Assembly (NCBI GenBank): GCA_963748315.1
Contig: CAVVIK010000010.1
Coordinates: forward strand, 62,001 to 126,000
Length of the DNA: 64,000 nucleotides
Direction: 5' to 3'
DNA from: DASPHG01 sp963748315
GTDB taxonomy: Bacteria > Actinomycetota > Thermoleophilia > Solirubrobacterales > Thermoleophilaceae
The notes under the pieces are model-generated. The model worked only from the letters and a program-made list of their open reading frames with translations. It was not told the origin of the DNA and did no database searches. Shown here in pieces: positions 8,927 through 17,589 of the stretch; the stretch's first letter is position 1, and every line of letters begins with the position of its first letter. Both the position numbers and the translations under genes were made by a program.

Positions 8927-9169
8927 GTGTCAGAGCTCGCGCGCCGCATCCTGAGGAAGAGCGTCGACTCGATGCGGCAGCAGTGTCCGGAGTGCAGCAA
9001 GTGCCACCGGACGCCGGTGCCGGGGGAGTTCATCCACCGGGTCGGGCCGGAGCGCGTCGTGTGCTCCCTCTGCCTCGTGACGCTGCCCGCTTCCAAGCGC
9101 GACAGCGCAGTCGTCGAGCGCGTGCACGCGAGCGAGCGGCACATCTCGGCCGTACGGCGCGCTGCCTGA
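8927..9169 (+). CDS. Small conserved-type zinc-binding protein
   Basis: 80 residues if GTG 8927 is used (MSELARRILRKSV); an in-frame GTG at 8885 would add 14 residues. A compact metal site is visible: CPECSKC near residues 20-26 followed by VVCSLC about 24 residues later. The tail ends with a basic HISAVRRAA. I do not recognise the family. It is 29 bp upstream of, and codirectional with, the SRPBCC gene. Confidence 0.5.
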   Translation: MSELARRILRKSVDSMRQQCPECSKCHRTPVPGEFIHRVGPERVVCSLCLVTLPASKRDSAVVERVHASERHISAVRRAA

Positions 9170-9198
9170 CCGAGGCGCGCCCGTAGAATCGCGGCCCC

Positions 9199-9753
9199 GT
9201 GGGGCCCGTCACCGTCGAGACCGTCATCTCCGCGCCGCGCGATGCGGTGTTCGACTTCATCGGCGACCTCGCCAACCATGTGGCCTTCACCGACCACTTC
9301 ACGTCGGATTTCAGGCTCGCCAGGGCGAAGTCGGACGGGCTGGGCGCGGCGGCGAGGTTCCGGCTGGAGAACCCGGGACCGAAGCAGTGGGCCGAGGTCC
9401 AGTTCTCCGTCTTCGAGCGCCCACGACGGATCGTCGAGGAAGGCCGTTCCGGCCGTTTCGCGCGTAACAGGTTCAGGACGATCTGGGAGTTCAGCTCCGA
9501 GGGTGAGGCAACGCGAGTGGAACTGACGTTCATGAGCCAGCCGGGCACGCGGTGGGACGCCTTCAAGGAGTCCCTCGGCGGGCGCGGATGGGTCAAGCGG
9601 CAGAACAAAGTGGCGCTGGCGCGGCTCCGAAAGGTGTTCGAGGAGCCGAGCGACAAGCCGCTGGCGCGTGCGACCGTGGCGGGCCTGGAGGCGGCGACAC
9701 TGCCTCGGTTCGGCGGCCATCCGAGCCGGAGCCGGCTCAGGTCCAGGGGATAG
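9199..9753 (+). CDS. SRPBCC-fold (polyketide cyclase/START-like) protein
   Basis: 184 residues. The N-terminus VETVISAPRDAVFDFIGDLANH is the typical first strand and helix of the SRPBCC/Bet v1 fold, whose members bind hydrophobic ligands in a deep pocket. GTG 9199 has a TAGAAT element at 9184-9189, 9 nt upstream, and no Shine-Dalgarno sequence, so the transcript is probably leaderless. The last 25 residues are basic and probably disordered. Ligand unknown. Confidence 0.7.
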   Translation: MGPVTVETVISAPRDAVFDFIGDLANHVAFTDHFTSDFRLARAKSDGLGAAARFRLENPGPKQWAEVQFSVFERPRRIVEEGRSGRFARNRFRTIWEFSSEGEATRVELTFMSQPGTRWDAFKESLGGRGWVKRQNKVALARLRKVFEEPSDKPLARATVAGLEAATLPRFGGHPSRSRLRSRG

Positions 9754-9766
9754 ACTGCCGCGCCGC

Positions 9767-10330
9767 ATGGGCCTGCGTCGTCTCTCTTTGGCACTCGCGT
9801 GCGCCGCGACCGCGCTGTCGCTGTCCGGCTGCTTCCTCGAAGAGGAGAAGGAGGAGGGCGAGCCGCTGCGCGAGGGCCTCGCGGTCAAGGTCGGCGGCAT
9901 CGAATACAACGTCTTCATCACCCGCGAGCTCAACCCGAGCCTCCCGGACGACAAGGGCTACTGGCAGGGCGAGGAGGCGAAGCCCGGCTTCGCGCTCTAC
10001 GGCGTGTTCGTCCAGGCGTGCAACCGCAGCGACGATGACGACGACCTCGCGGACGACACCTACGAGGCGACGGACGACTTCATCGTGGAGGACACCCAGG
10101 GCAACGAGTACGAGCCGCTGGAGGTCGACGAGGAGAACGTATTCCACTACCACGCCGGCCCACTCGAGCCCGGGACGTGCATCCCCGAGACGGGGAGCCT
10201 CGCCCAGCAGGGCCCGACGGGCGGCGCGATGGTGCCGTTCCTCTTCCCGCTAGAGGCCGGCGAGAACCGCCCGCTGGAGCTCCAGATCCACGCGGACGGC
10301 GAAGAGGGCCTCGTCGAGCTGGACTTGTAG
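9767..10330 (+). CDS. Acidic lipoprotein
   Basis: 187 residues. Signal sequence with lipobox LSGC (acylated Cys at about residue 20), followed by an acidic EEEKEEGE stretch and a beta-rich domain. The mature protein is strongly acidic (a DDDDDLADD run). It should be anchored outside the cytoplasmic membrane. Start ATG 9767 was chosen because the signal peptide begins there; a TAGACT element lies 10 nt upstream. Function unknown; the segment VFVQACNRS suggests a DUF4352-like or redox-independent binding domain, but this is weak. Confidence 0.65.
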   Translation: MGLRRLSLALACAATALSLSGCFLEEEKEEGEPLREGLAVKVGGIEYNVFITRELNPSLPDDKGYWQGEEAKPGFALYGVFVQACNRSDDDDDLADDTYEATDDFIVEDTQGNEYEPLEVDEENVFHYHAGPLEPGTCIPETGSLAQQGPTGGAMVPFLFPLEAGENRPLELQIHADGEEGLVELDL

Positions 10331-10336
10331 ACCTCC

Positions 10337-10355
10337 GCGGGGCATACCGCCCCGC
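10337..10355. terminator. Hairpin between convergent genes
   Basis: Perfect 7-bp stem GCGGGGC / GCCCCGC with a 5-nt loop, 7 bp after the lipoprotein stop and 44 bp after the end of the convergent PBP gene. It has no T-run, which is common for terminators in high-GC actinobacteria. Confidence 0.5.
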
Positions 10356-10398
10356 GCCTGATGTGAAGCTCGACCTCCGGTCTCGCGTGATCGCGGCG

Positions 10399-12075
10399 CT
10401 ACTCGCCGCTCGCTAGCGCCGCCTGCAGCACCACACGGGCGGCGGGCGCCGCCGTCTCACCGCCGGCGCCGTTGCGGACCAACAGCACAGCCACCGCGAT
10501 CTCGGGCTTCTTCACCGGCGCATACGACGTGAACCAGGCGTCGGTGTCCGAACCGGGCGTCTGCTCGACATCCTCGTCCTCCTCGTCGGTCGTGTCCTCG
10601 AGCTCGGCGGTGCCGGTCTTGCCCGCCACCCCGATCGGGGCGAGGGACGCTGCCGTCCCGGTTCCGTAGTTGACCACCGCGACCATGAGCTGCTCGAGAG
10701 TCCGCGCGATGTCGCTCGACATCACCCGGACCGGCTCGGAGCGCCCGCCGCCGCGGATCACCGTCGGGGTGCGCCGAACGCCGCCGGACGCGACGGTCTG
10801 GGCCATCACCGCCAGCTCCAGCGGGGTCGCGAGCACGCGGCCCTGGCCGATCGCGGTCGCGCCCAGCTCGAGCGGTGAGGCGATGTCGTCCGCTGCGGGC
10901 AGCGTGCTCGGCGCGGCGCCGGCGATCGCCGGGTCCTTGTTGAAGCCGAACGCCTCGGCCGTCTCGACGAGCTTCTCGGCACCAACCTTCACTCCGAGCG
11001 GCGCGAACACCGAGTTGCACGAGTGGGCGAAGCTGTCGACGAAGCTCCCGCCGCACGACTCGCCGTTCGCGTTCTCCAGCTCGACGCCGTCGATGATCGC
11101 CGCGGTCTGGATCGGGAACTCCGTGCTCGGCTTGACGAGTCTCTTCTCGAGCGCGGCGGTCGTCGTGATGATCTTGAAGGTCGATCCCGGCGGCTGCGGG
11201 GCGGAGAAGGCGATCCCCGCGAGTCCGCGGATCGCCGCGGTGCGGGCGTCGATTGCCGCGATGCCGCCGAACCGCCCGGCCAGCGCGGTCGCGGCCGCCT
11301 CCTGGATCCCCACGTCGATCGTCGTCCGCACGGCGCCCGCAGCCTGTGGCTCGGACGCTGCCAGTACGCGCGTGCCGGCCAGTAGGCGGCCGCCGGGCTT
11401 CCCGGCGAGCTGCTCCTCGAGGATTCGCTCGAGCCCGGAGGCGCCGACGGGCGTGCTCTCGTCGAATCCACGCGCGTAGAGCGCGTTGCGCTCCTCCTCG
11501 GTCGCGGGCGCGGCCAGGACGCCGGCGATCTCGGCCCCGGAGGCGCCGAGCGGCGAGACCCGCGCTGACGCCGGGCCTTCGACCAGCGTGCCGCCGTCGC
11601 GAGCGAGGATCTTCGCGCGCGGGGGCGCTGTCGTCTCGCGCTCCAGCTTCACCCCGGACGGCAGGCCCGGGAACACGAGATGCGGCGACCAATCGATCCG
11701 GCCGTCCTCGATCGGCAGGTGCATGCCGTGTTGGACGGTCCCGAAGATGCGCGTCTGCATCTCGACGTCGAGGTCGACGCCGTTCCCCTCCTCGCGCAGG
11801 TCACCGATCTCGACGCGGGTCCCGGTCGCGGTCCGCATCGCGTCGGCGTAGGCGGCGTCGAATTCCTGCGGCGTGATCTCGCTCTGGTCGTCCGGCGTGA
11901 TCATCCGCCACATGCCGCCGTAGTCGCGGACCTCCCACGCCTCGCCGAACTCGCGCGCCGCGCTCTCGGCGTCGGAGTCTCTGACCGCGCCCGTGATCAG
12001 CCCCGCGATGAACGCGAGTGCCGCCAGCACGGCGAGCGGGATCATGCGCCGGCGCGCGTAGACGTCGCGCGTCAT
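10399..12075 (-). CDS. Class B penicillin-binding protein (MecA-N/NTF2-like plus transpeptidase)
   Basis: 558 residues. Short cytoplasmic start, a transmembrane helix (about residues 10-28), an NTF2-like MecA-N domain (EFGEAWEVRDYGGMW), then a dimerisation segment and the transpeptidase domain. The catalytic triad motifs are PPGSTFKI (SxxK), SHSCNS-type SxN in FAHSCNSVF, and AGKTGTAE. It cross-links peptidoglycan outside the membrane. ATG 12075 is chosen because it directly precedes the membrane helix; upstream in-frame ATGs would overlap the divergent protease gene. An acidic insert (TTDEEDEDVEQ) lies just after KTG. The shared 46-bp divergent promoter region links it with the MarP-like protease, itself a cell-wall stress protein in mycobacteria. 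Confidence 0.85.
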   Translation of the reverse strand: MTRDVYARRRMIPLAVLAALAFIAGLITGAVRDSDAESAAREFGEAWEVRDYGGMWRMITPDDQSEITPQEFDAAYADAMRTATGTRVEIGDLREEGNGVDLDVEMQTRIFGTVQHGMHLPIEDGRIDWSPHLVFPGLPSGVKLERETTAPPRAKILARDGGTLVEGPASARVSPLGASGAEIAGVLAAPATEEERNALYARGFDESTPVGASGLERILEEQLAGKPGGRLLAGTRVLAASEPQAAGAVRTTIDVGIQEAAATALAGRFGGIAAIDARTAAIRGLAGIAFSAPQPPGSTFKIITTTAALEKRLVKPSTEFPIQTAAIIDGVELENANGESCGGSFVDSFAHSCNSVFAPLGVKVGAEKLVETAEAFGFNKDPAIAGAAPSTLPAADDIASPLELGATAIGQGRVLATPLELAVMAQTVASGGVRRTPTVIRGGGRSEPVRVMSSDIARTLEQLMVAVVNYGTGTAASLAPIGVAGKTGTAELEDTTDEEDEDVEQTPGSDTDAWFTSYAPVKKPEIAVAVLLVRNGAGGETAAPAARVVLQAALASGE

Positions 12076-12121
12076 CGCGCCGGTTAGCTCACGCACGAGG
12101 CCGGGGTAGCCTCCTTCCGGC

Positions 12122-13270
12122 GTGACGGCCATCGACTGGATAATCGTCGGCTTCACGCTCGCCATGGCTTTCTGGGGTTACTCCCAGGGGCTGATCGTCG
12201 GCGCATTCTCACTTGTGGGCTTCGCGCTCGGCGCGGTGCTGGGAGCGCGCGTCGCTCCGCTGCTGCTCGAAGAGGGGGCCAAGTCGCCGTACGCACCGCT
12301 GGTCACTTTGATCTGCGCGGCGGTCATAGGCGGAATCTTCGCGTCCGGCCTGGAGGTACTCGGCTTCCGGCTGCGGAGCCGCATCGGTCGCCGCGCCGGG
12401 GTGCTCGACGGCGTCGGCGGGGCGGTGCTGCTTGCGTGCCTCGCGCTGGGAATCGCCTGGATCGCGGGTGCGGTCGCCCTCCACACGCCGGGCGCGCGCG
12501 AGTTTCGGGGCGACGTGCAGGAGTCGAAGATCCTCCAGCGGCTGAACGCCGCCTTGCCCCCGTCCGGGCCGATCCTGAACGCCCTCGCGCGCTTCGACCC
12601 GCTGCCGGAGATCAGCGGCCCGGACGCGGAGGTCAAGCCGCCCGACTCCAAGATCGCGCGCGATCCCGAGGTGCAGGCGGCGAGCGACAGCGTCGTGCGG
12701 GTGCTCGGCACGGCGTGCGGCCTCGGCGTGCAGGGGTCGGGCTGGATCGCCGGCGACGGCGTAATCGTGACGAACGCGCACGTGGTCGCGGGGCAGGACG
12801 ACACGACGGTCCAGCTCGAGGGCACGGGTCCCGAGCACGACGCCGATGTGGTCTTGTTCGACGTCACGAACGACATCGCGATCCTCCGCTCTTCGGGCGT
12901 CGCCGGGACGCCGGCGCTCGCGATGAACACCGGTGCGGACCCCGGGACCTCGGCCGCGATCCTCGGGTTCCCCGAGAACGGCGGGTACGACGTGGAGCCG
13001 GGGCGGCTCGGGCCGACGGTGACGGCGCAGACGCAGGACGCGTACGGCCGCGGCCCGATCCAGCGCCGCATCACCACCTTCCGCGGCCTCGTCCGCCATG
13101 GCAACTCGGGCGGGCCGATGGTGGACGGCCGCGGCCGGGTCGTGACCACGATCTTCGCGTCCGCCGCGAGCGGCTCCGCGAAGGAGGGGTATGGCGTGCC
13201 GGACAGCCTCGTCCGCTCCGCGCTGGACAAGGCGCAGGGGCCGGTCGACACCGGACCCTGCGTCCGCTGA
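12122..13270 (+). CDS. MarP-like membrane serine protease (CvpA plus trypsin-like)
   Basis: 382 residues. Four hydrophobic helices in the first 125 residues match the CvpA/colicin V production domain. A linker leads to a periplasmic chymotrypsin-fold protease with His in TNAHVV, Asp in NDIAIL and Ser in GNSGGP. The same architecture in Mycobacterium tuberculosis MarP (Rv3671c) gives acid and oxidative-stress resistance by cleaving a peptidoglycan hydrolase (known for MarP, inferred here). GTG 12122 follows TAGCCT at 12107-12112 by 9 nt, without a Shine-Dalgarno sequence. Divergent from the PBP gene. Confidence 0.85.
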   Translation: MTAIDWIIVGFTLAMAFWGYSQGLIVGAFSLVGFALGAVLGARVAPLLLEEGAKSPYAPLVTLICAAVIGGIFASGLEVLGFRLRSRIGRRAGVLDGVGGAVLLACLALGIAWIAGAVALHTPGAREFRGDVQESKILQRLNAALPPSGPILNALARFDPLPEISGPDAEVKPPDSKIARDPEVQAASDSVVRVLGTACGLGVQGSGWIAGDGVIVTNAHVVAGQDDTTVQLEGTGPEHDADVVLFDVTNDIAILRSSGVAGTPALAMNTGADPGTSAAILGFPENGGYDVEPGRLGPTVTAQTQDAYGRGPIQRRITTFRGLVRHGNSGGPMVDGRGRVVTTIFASAASGSAKEGYGVPDSLVRSALDKAQGPVDTGPCVR

Positions 13271-13271
13271 G

Positions 13272-13673
13272 TCAGCCGCCGCTGACCTTCACCTTCTCGG
13301 GCTCGATCCGGAACAGCACTCGCTCCTCGCCCGGCTCGCGGAACGGGTACTCATCCTCGCCGAGGTACTTCTTCGCGAGGAAGTTGATGTTCTCGTCCGC
13401 CTGCTCGTGGTCCTCGTCCACGACCCGGCCCCAGACCGTCACGTACTCGTAGGGGTTGTCGTGGTTCGCGACGGAGAGCGTTACGCGCGGATCGCGCCGG
13501 AGGTTCTCCGGCCACGTGCGTCCCTCGGCCGAGTTGACGACGAGGTGTCCGTTGTCCGCGTGGATCCATACGGGGTTGATCTGCGGGCGGCCGCTCTTGC
13601 CGAGCGTCGTGATGTGGGCGAAGTTGGCGCCCTCGATCAGTTCACGTGCCTTTCCAGCGATCTTCTCTGGCAT
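13272..13673 (-). CDS. PPOX-class flavin/F420-dependent protein
   Basis: 133 residues with the split-barrel fold of pyridoxamine-phosphate-oxidase-like proteins: FAHITTLGKSGRPQINPVW at the start, RRDPRVTLSVAN and YVTVWGRV later. Actinobacterial members often use F420H2 to reduce enones, quinones or tetrapyrroles; the substrate here is unknown. A clear Shine-Dalgarno sequence (AAGGAGG) precedes ATG 13673. Convergent with the MarP-like gene, one base apart. Confidence 0.8.
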   Translation of the reverse strand: MPEKIAGKARELIEGANFAHITTLGKSGRPQINPVWIHADNGHLVVNSAEGRTWPENLRRDPRVTLSVANHDNPYEYVTVWGRVVDEDHEQADENINFLAKKYLGEDEYPFREPGEERVLFRIEPEKVKVSGG

Positions 13674-13706
13674 CGATCGGTCCTCCTTCGTGTTAAGAAC
13701 CCGGTC

Positions 13707-14573
13707 TTGCTCTCTCCTACCCGGGTCATCCCATTTCTCCTCATCTCGCTCGCAGTGCTGAGCCCCTTGGCGCTCGGCTCGTCGGCGTCCGATCGCGGGG
13801 CGTCGGCGAGCGCGCTCGACAAGAACCCGTGCCTGAAGCGCGCCACGGCGCGCGAGCTCCGCTGCCCTGATCTGCAGATGGCGCCGCCCGAGAACCTGTT
13901 CCTGACGCGCACGCGCAGCGGCCGGCTGCGACTGCACGCCGGCAACTCGATCAACAGCATGGGCGAGGGGCCCGTGGAACTGCGCGGCCGGCGTGCCAGC
14001 CGCTGGTTCATGGACGCACAGCAGGTGATCTACAAGCGGGGCGGCGGTTACACGCGGTTGAAGACCGGCGCGCGGCTCGTCTTCAAGCACGTCCCCGGCC
14101 AGTACCGCTACTGGAAGTTCTTCCACGCGGCGCGCTTCGAGCTCTGGAAGCTCGGCGCGGGCGGCCGGCGCAAGAAGCTCGTCGAGGTCGGGCCGAAGGT
14201 CTCCTACTGCCTGCGCGACCTTCAGCACCGCAACCCGCAGCTCCCGCGCTCGCCGAGCACGTTCCACTACCCGGGTTGCAACCAGGACTCGAGGCAGCAG
14301 CGCGAGACCATCGGGACGTCGGTCGGCTGGTCGGACGTCTATCCCTCGACCTACCACGAGCAGTGGATCAACGTGAACGGCCGGCGCGGCTGCTTCGCGT
14401 ACGTCCACGTCGCCGATCCGCGGAACCACATCTACGAGTCGAACGAGGACAACAACGAGGGCGAGCGGATCGTTCGCCTGCCGTGGCGCGGATCCGGCCT
14501 GCGCGGCTGCCCCTCGAAGAGCCGCACCGACGGGTCCGACGGCGGGCCCGACGGCGGCGCCCAGGCGCCGTGA
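13707..14573 (+). CDS. Secreted lysyl-oxidase-family-like protein
   Basis: About 288 residues. TTG 13707 gives a signal peptide (hydrophobic VIPFLLISLAVLSPLAL). The mature part has CPDLQMAPPENL, then LHAGNSINSMGEGPVELRG, and later YPSTYHEQWINV and NEDNNEG, which match the bacterial lysyl oxidase-like family (PF01186 type). The copper-binding His cluster expected in active enzymes is not obvious, so catalysis is uncertain. The tail is Gly/Asp/Ser-rich. The gene lies in a 33-bp divergent gap with the PPOX gene and converges on the large secreted protein. Confidence 0.6.
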   Translation: MLSPTRVIPFLLISLAVLSPLALGSSASDRGASASALDKNPCLKRATARELRCPDLQMAPPENLFLTRTRSGRLRLHAGNSINSMGEGPVELRGRRASRWFMDAQQVIYKRGGGYTRLKTGARLVFKHVPGQYRYWKFFHAARFELWKLGAGGRRKKLVEVGPKVSYCLRDLQHRNPQLPRSPSTFHYPGCNQDSRQQRETIGTSVGWSDVYPSTYHEQWINVNGRRGCFAYVHVADPRNHIYESNEDNNEGERIVRLPWRGSGLRGCPSKSRTDGSDGGPDGGAQAP

Positions 14574-14576
14574 CGG

Positions 14577-16739
14577 CTACGGCCTGACGTAAGCCGTCCG
14601 GACGCGCGACGCGCCCGTCGCATAAGGCCAGCCGCCCTCGGCCGGGACGAGGATCCGGAAGTAGATCCGTGTCGGGCGGCTGATCCGCCGGAAGCGGTAG
14701 CGGATGGCGAAGCGCCCGCGGCGGCCCGTGTGGCCCAGCTTCACGGCGGGGCGCCACTTGCGCCCGTCCAAGTACTGGATCTGGATCAACTTCCCGGCCG
14801 GGGGAACGTGGGCGCGGAAGAGGCCGACGCGGCCGCGGAAGGTGATGGTGCCGCCGCGGCGCAGGTTGCGCGGCTCGAGCCGCAGGCTGGCCCAGCCGCG
14901 AACGAATAGGCGGGCGACTTCGGTTGCCGGCTGCAGCGAGCGGGTGCCGGCGAACCGAACGCGGACCTCGCGCGAGACGCCGCGCGGCAGCCTGACGGCG
15001 TACCGCCCGTTCCCGTCGGTGACGACCTGGGTGAGCGGGCTCCACTCTCCGCGCGCCAGTCGGCGCGTTTCGATCGCGACGCGAGTGTCAGGCAGTAGCG
15101 CCCCGCCCGCCCGCAGCACGCCGCGGAGCCACGCGCGCTTGCGATATCCGATCCGGATCGTGCGTCTGCCGCCGCGCGCGCCTCCCGCGCGGCGCGAGAG
15201 GCTGGCGCCGAGCGAGGTGCCGGTGCGCAGCGGCAGGTCCACGACCATCTGCTGTCCGTTCGCGCGCTTGGTGGTGACGGCTGCATTGCCGACGACGTCC
15301 GTCGCGATCGCCCGCAGCTCGTACCTGCCGCGCTCGAGCTGGTCGTCGGGGACGGCGGCGACGAGGTCGGTGCCCTCGCGGCGTGTCTCGAGCTCGCGCC
15401 ACTCGGGGGCGCCCTGCCGCCGGATCTCGATCTGCCCGCCGGCGACGCCGCTGTGCGCGTCGGAGGCCCGCGCGCGCACCTCGGCCGCGGTCTGTTCGTT
15501 GGCGAATGCGAGCGAGGGGGGAGTCGTGTCGAGCCGGAGCTGTGCCTCGGCAGCGCGACCAGTGGTCTGCGTGTTCCCGGCTGCGTCGCGCGAGCCAGAC
15601 ATAGACAGTCCAGTCGCCATCGCGCGGCACGTCGAATGCCCGAGATCTGCGTCAGCTCGGCTCCGCGAACTCGCGTTCCGTCCGTTGGCGTCTCGGGCGG
15701 CAGATCCCATCTTGTAATAAGCCGCCGCGATCTCGGACCCAGTTCCCTGATCGGGGTTCTCCCACGTGACGGAGAAGTCGTTCGTGCGCCGCCAGCCGTC
15801 GCCGCCTTCGACGGCCAGGCCGATCGGATGGCCGGGCGCGTTGTTGTCGACCCAGAAGCCCCTCGTCGTGGAGTTCGTCGATCCGCCCGCGTCGCGGGAG
15901 GTCACCGTCAGCGAGTGCTGCCCGTCGGCGAGCTGCCCAGGCTCGTTCACGCTGAACTCGCCACCGGTCGCGGTGGCGCACGGCACCGGCCGCGTGTACC
16001 CGCCGGTCGGCAGGCGCGAGCACGAGTGGTTGACGTTGCGGTGGAGCGTGCCGTCGACCGTCAGCAGCACGGATGCCACGCCGCTGCCCGCATCCGCGGC
16101 GGCGTACGAGAGCTGCTTCTCACCCGAGTTCCACCCACTCGAGATGCCACCGACACCCGGCTTTCCGGGCGGGGTGTAGTCATCCACCACCGCGTGCGTC
16201 TGAAAGTGCGCGACATTGACCGCGCGGCCCGCCGAGGTGGAGTCGGGGCAGCTCGACTGTCCGCACCGTGCACCTGCGTACACGTGCTGCGCGTGGTACG
16301 CCGACCCGCCGGGCATCAGCGTGCCGAGCTGCACCTCCGTCTCATCCCACGTGCCGGTGCGCGGGAAGTGGGTCTGGCAGTTCGCATACGGGGTTCGGCA
16401 CATCGCGATGTTCCAGGAGGTGCCGTTGCGGGCCGTGCCCTCAGACCTGACCGAGAACCCGGTGAAGCGCGCACCCGTCCCGGTGACCATGCTGAGGTTG
16501 GCCGCGTTGCCCTGCTTCAGCGCCTTGCCGTCGCGCACCGACCTGATCTCCCAGCGCGCGCACGAGCTCGAGTGCCGGAAGCGGTCGGCCGGCGATGACT
16601 GGGCAACCCAGCCGTTCGGGCAGCCGGCACCGTTCATGCCGAGTCCGTACACGTGGAACGTCCCTGCTGCTGCAGGCTCAGCGGCCATGCTCGCCAGTGC
16701 CCCGGCTAAGACGAGCAGGCGCCTGGAAAGGTGGGCCAA
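14577..16739 (-). CDS. Secreted protein with Ig-like/bacterial adhesion repeats
   Basis: About 720 residues. TTG 16739 follows GGAGGAG by about 5 nt and opens a good signal peptide (RRLLVLAGALASMAAEPAAA); ATG 16775 would place polar residues before it. The N-terminal part (about 30-190) is Cys-containing. It is followed by Ig-like strands (DNNAPGHPIGLAVEG, LDTTPPSLAF) and a C-terminal Arg-rich pair of beta domains with NGRYAVRLPRG and RGRFAIRYRFRR. Between 15600 and 15710 the frame is locally scrambled: neighbouring frames give the expected VPRDGDWTVYVWL, so small indels that cancel out are likely. Extracellular; function unknown. Confidence 0.65.
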   Translation of the reverse strand: MAHLSRRLLVLAGALASMAAEPAAAGTFHVYGLGMNGAGCPNGWVAQSSPADRFRHSSSCARWEIRSVRDGKALKQGNAANLSMVTGTGARFTGFSVRSEGTARNGTSWNIAMCRTPYANCQTHFPRTGTWDETEVQLGTLMPGGSAYHAQHVYAGARCGQSSCPDSTSAGRAVNVAHFQTHAVVDDYTPPGKPGVGGISSGWNSGEKQLSYAAADAGSGVASVLLTVDGTLHRNVNHSCSRLPTGGYTRPVPCATATGGEFSVNEPGQLADGQHSLTVTSRDAGGSTNSTTRGFWVDNNAPGHPIGLAVEGGDGWRRTNDFSVTWENPDQGTGSEIAAAYYKMGSAARDANGRNASSRSRADADLGHSTCRAMATGLSMSGSRDAAGNTQTTGRAAEAQLRLDTTPPSLAFANEQTAAEVRARASDAHSGVAGGQIEIRRQGAPEWRELETRREGTDLVAAVPDDQLERGRYELRAIATDVVGNAAVTTKRANGQQMVVDLPLRTGTSLGASLSRRAGGARGGRRTIRIGYRKRAWLRGVLRAGGALLPDTRVAIETRRLARGEWSPLTQVVTDGNGRYAVRLPRGVSREVRVRFAGTRSLQPATEVARLFVRGWASLRLEPRNLRRGGTITFRGRVGLFRAHVPPAGKLIQIQYLDGRKWRPAVKLGHTGRRGRFAIRYRFRRISRPTRIYFRILVPAEGGWPYATGASRVRTAYVRP

Positions 16740-16803
16740 GCGATCTCCTCCGTCTATGTGTATGACGAAGGCCACACGGTGAATCTTGCTCCCCCTGAAA
16801 GCA

Positions 16804-16829
16804 AAGCGCCCGGCGTTTGCCGGGCGCTT
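16804..16829 (-). terminator. Rho-independent terminator
   Basis: Perfect 11-bp stem AAGCGCCCGGC / GCCGGGCGCTT with a 4-nt loop. On the minus strand it is followed by TTTGCTTTC. It lies 25 bp after the reconstructed end of the gene at 16854-17443 and upstream of the next minus gene. Confidence 0.75.
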
Positions 16830-16853
16830 GACTGCTTTGTGAGGTTTTGAGGC

Positions 16854-17443
16854 CTAGACCTCGTCGGTCACCTCGACGTCGTCACCGACGTCGTCACCCT
16901 CGGGCTCGTCGACGCCGGCTCCTCGACGACCTCGTCGGTGCCGTCATCCTCGACCTCTTCGGCGTCCTCCTCGACCTGCGGCGTGGTCCGGTTGTGGACG
17001 GCCCGGGCCGGCAGCGCCAGCTCCTCGGCCGCGGCACAGGTGGTCTTCTTGCCCTTCAGAAGCGCGAGCTTCGTGCGGACCTTGACCACGTGGCCGACCT
17101 CGAAGTCGAGTGCGTCCATGTCACCGCTGGCGTTGTTGTCGGCGGTGTGGAAGCGCGCGTCCGCGAGAGCGAACGTGAGCTCCATCTCCTTGCACGCCTT
17201 CGCGTGCCCGCTGGCCTTCGCGACCATGACGGTCATCGTCTCGCCGTCGTTCGACGTGACCTCGCCCTTCAGGTTCGCGCTGGCGAGCTTGAGCTGCTGC
17301 TCCTTCGCCTTCCGCTTGCCTTCGGACTGTCCGTGCTTGTTGCCCTTCTCGGGCTTGCCCTCCGGCCGCTTCGCGCTCGCGCCGGCCGGGATGAGCAGTG
17401 CCATGGCGCAGACCACGGCGAAGATCTTCAAATGCGAGTTCAA
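16854..17443 (-). CDS. Secreted charged protein (one frameshift near the end)
   Basis: About 195 residues. TTG 17443 follows AAGGAGGG and opens a signal peptide ending at AGASA. The mature start is very basic (KRPEGKPEKGNKHGQ) and is followed by a small beta domain resembling an OB-like or DUF5666-type barrel (LKGEVTSNDGETMTVMV). The tail is acidic. The open frame stops at 16868 with a basic ending, but shifting by one base near 16918 gives a continuing acidic tail DDVEVTDEV and stop at 16854-16856, which fits better. Function unknown. Confidence 0.55.
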
Positions 17444-17589
17444 AACGGCCCTCCTTGGGATTGCATTTGCTCAGTAACGGCACAAGGGGAGCGGAAGTTC
17501 GCGTGTTTGCCCGAAACACGGACGCATGTACGAAATGAGCGCGCGAAGGTCAAGCTCTTTGGCTATGCGTCTATCTTGAAAAGGCAGAT

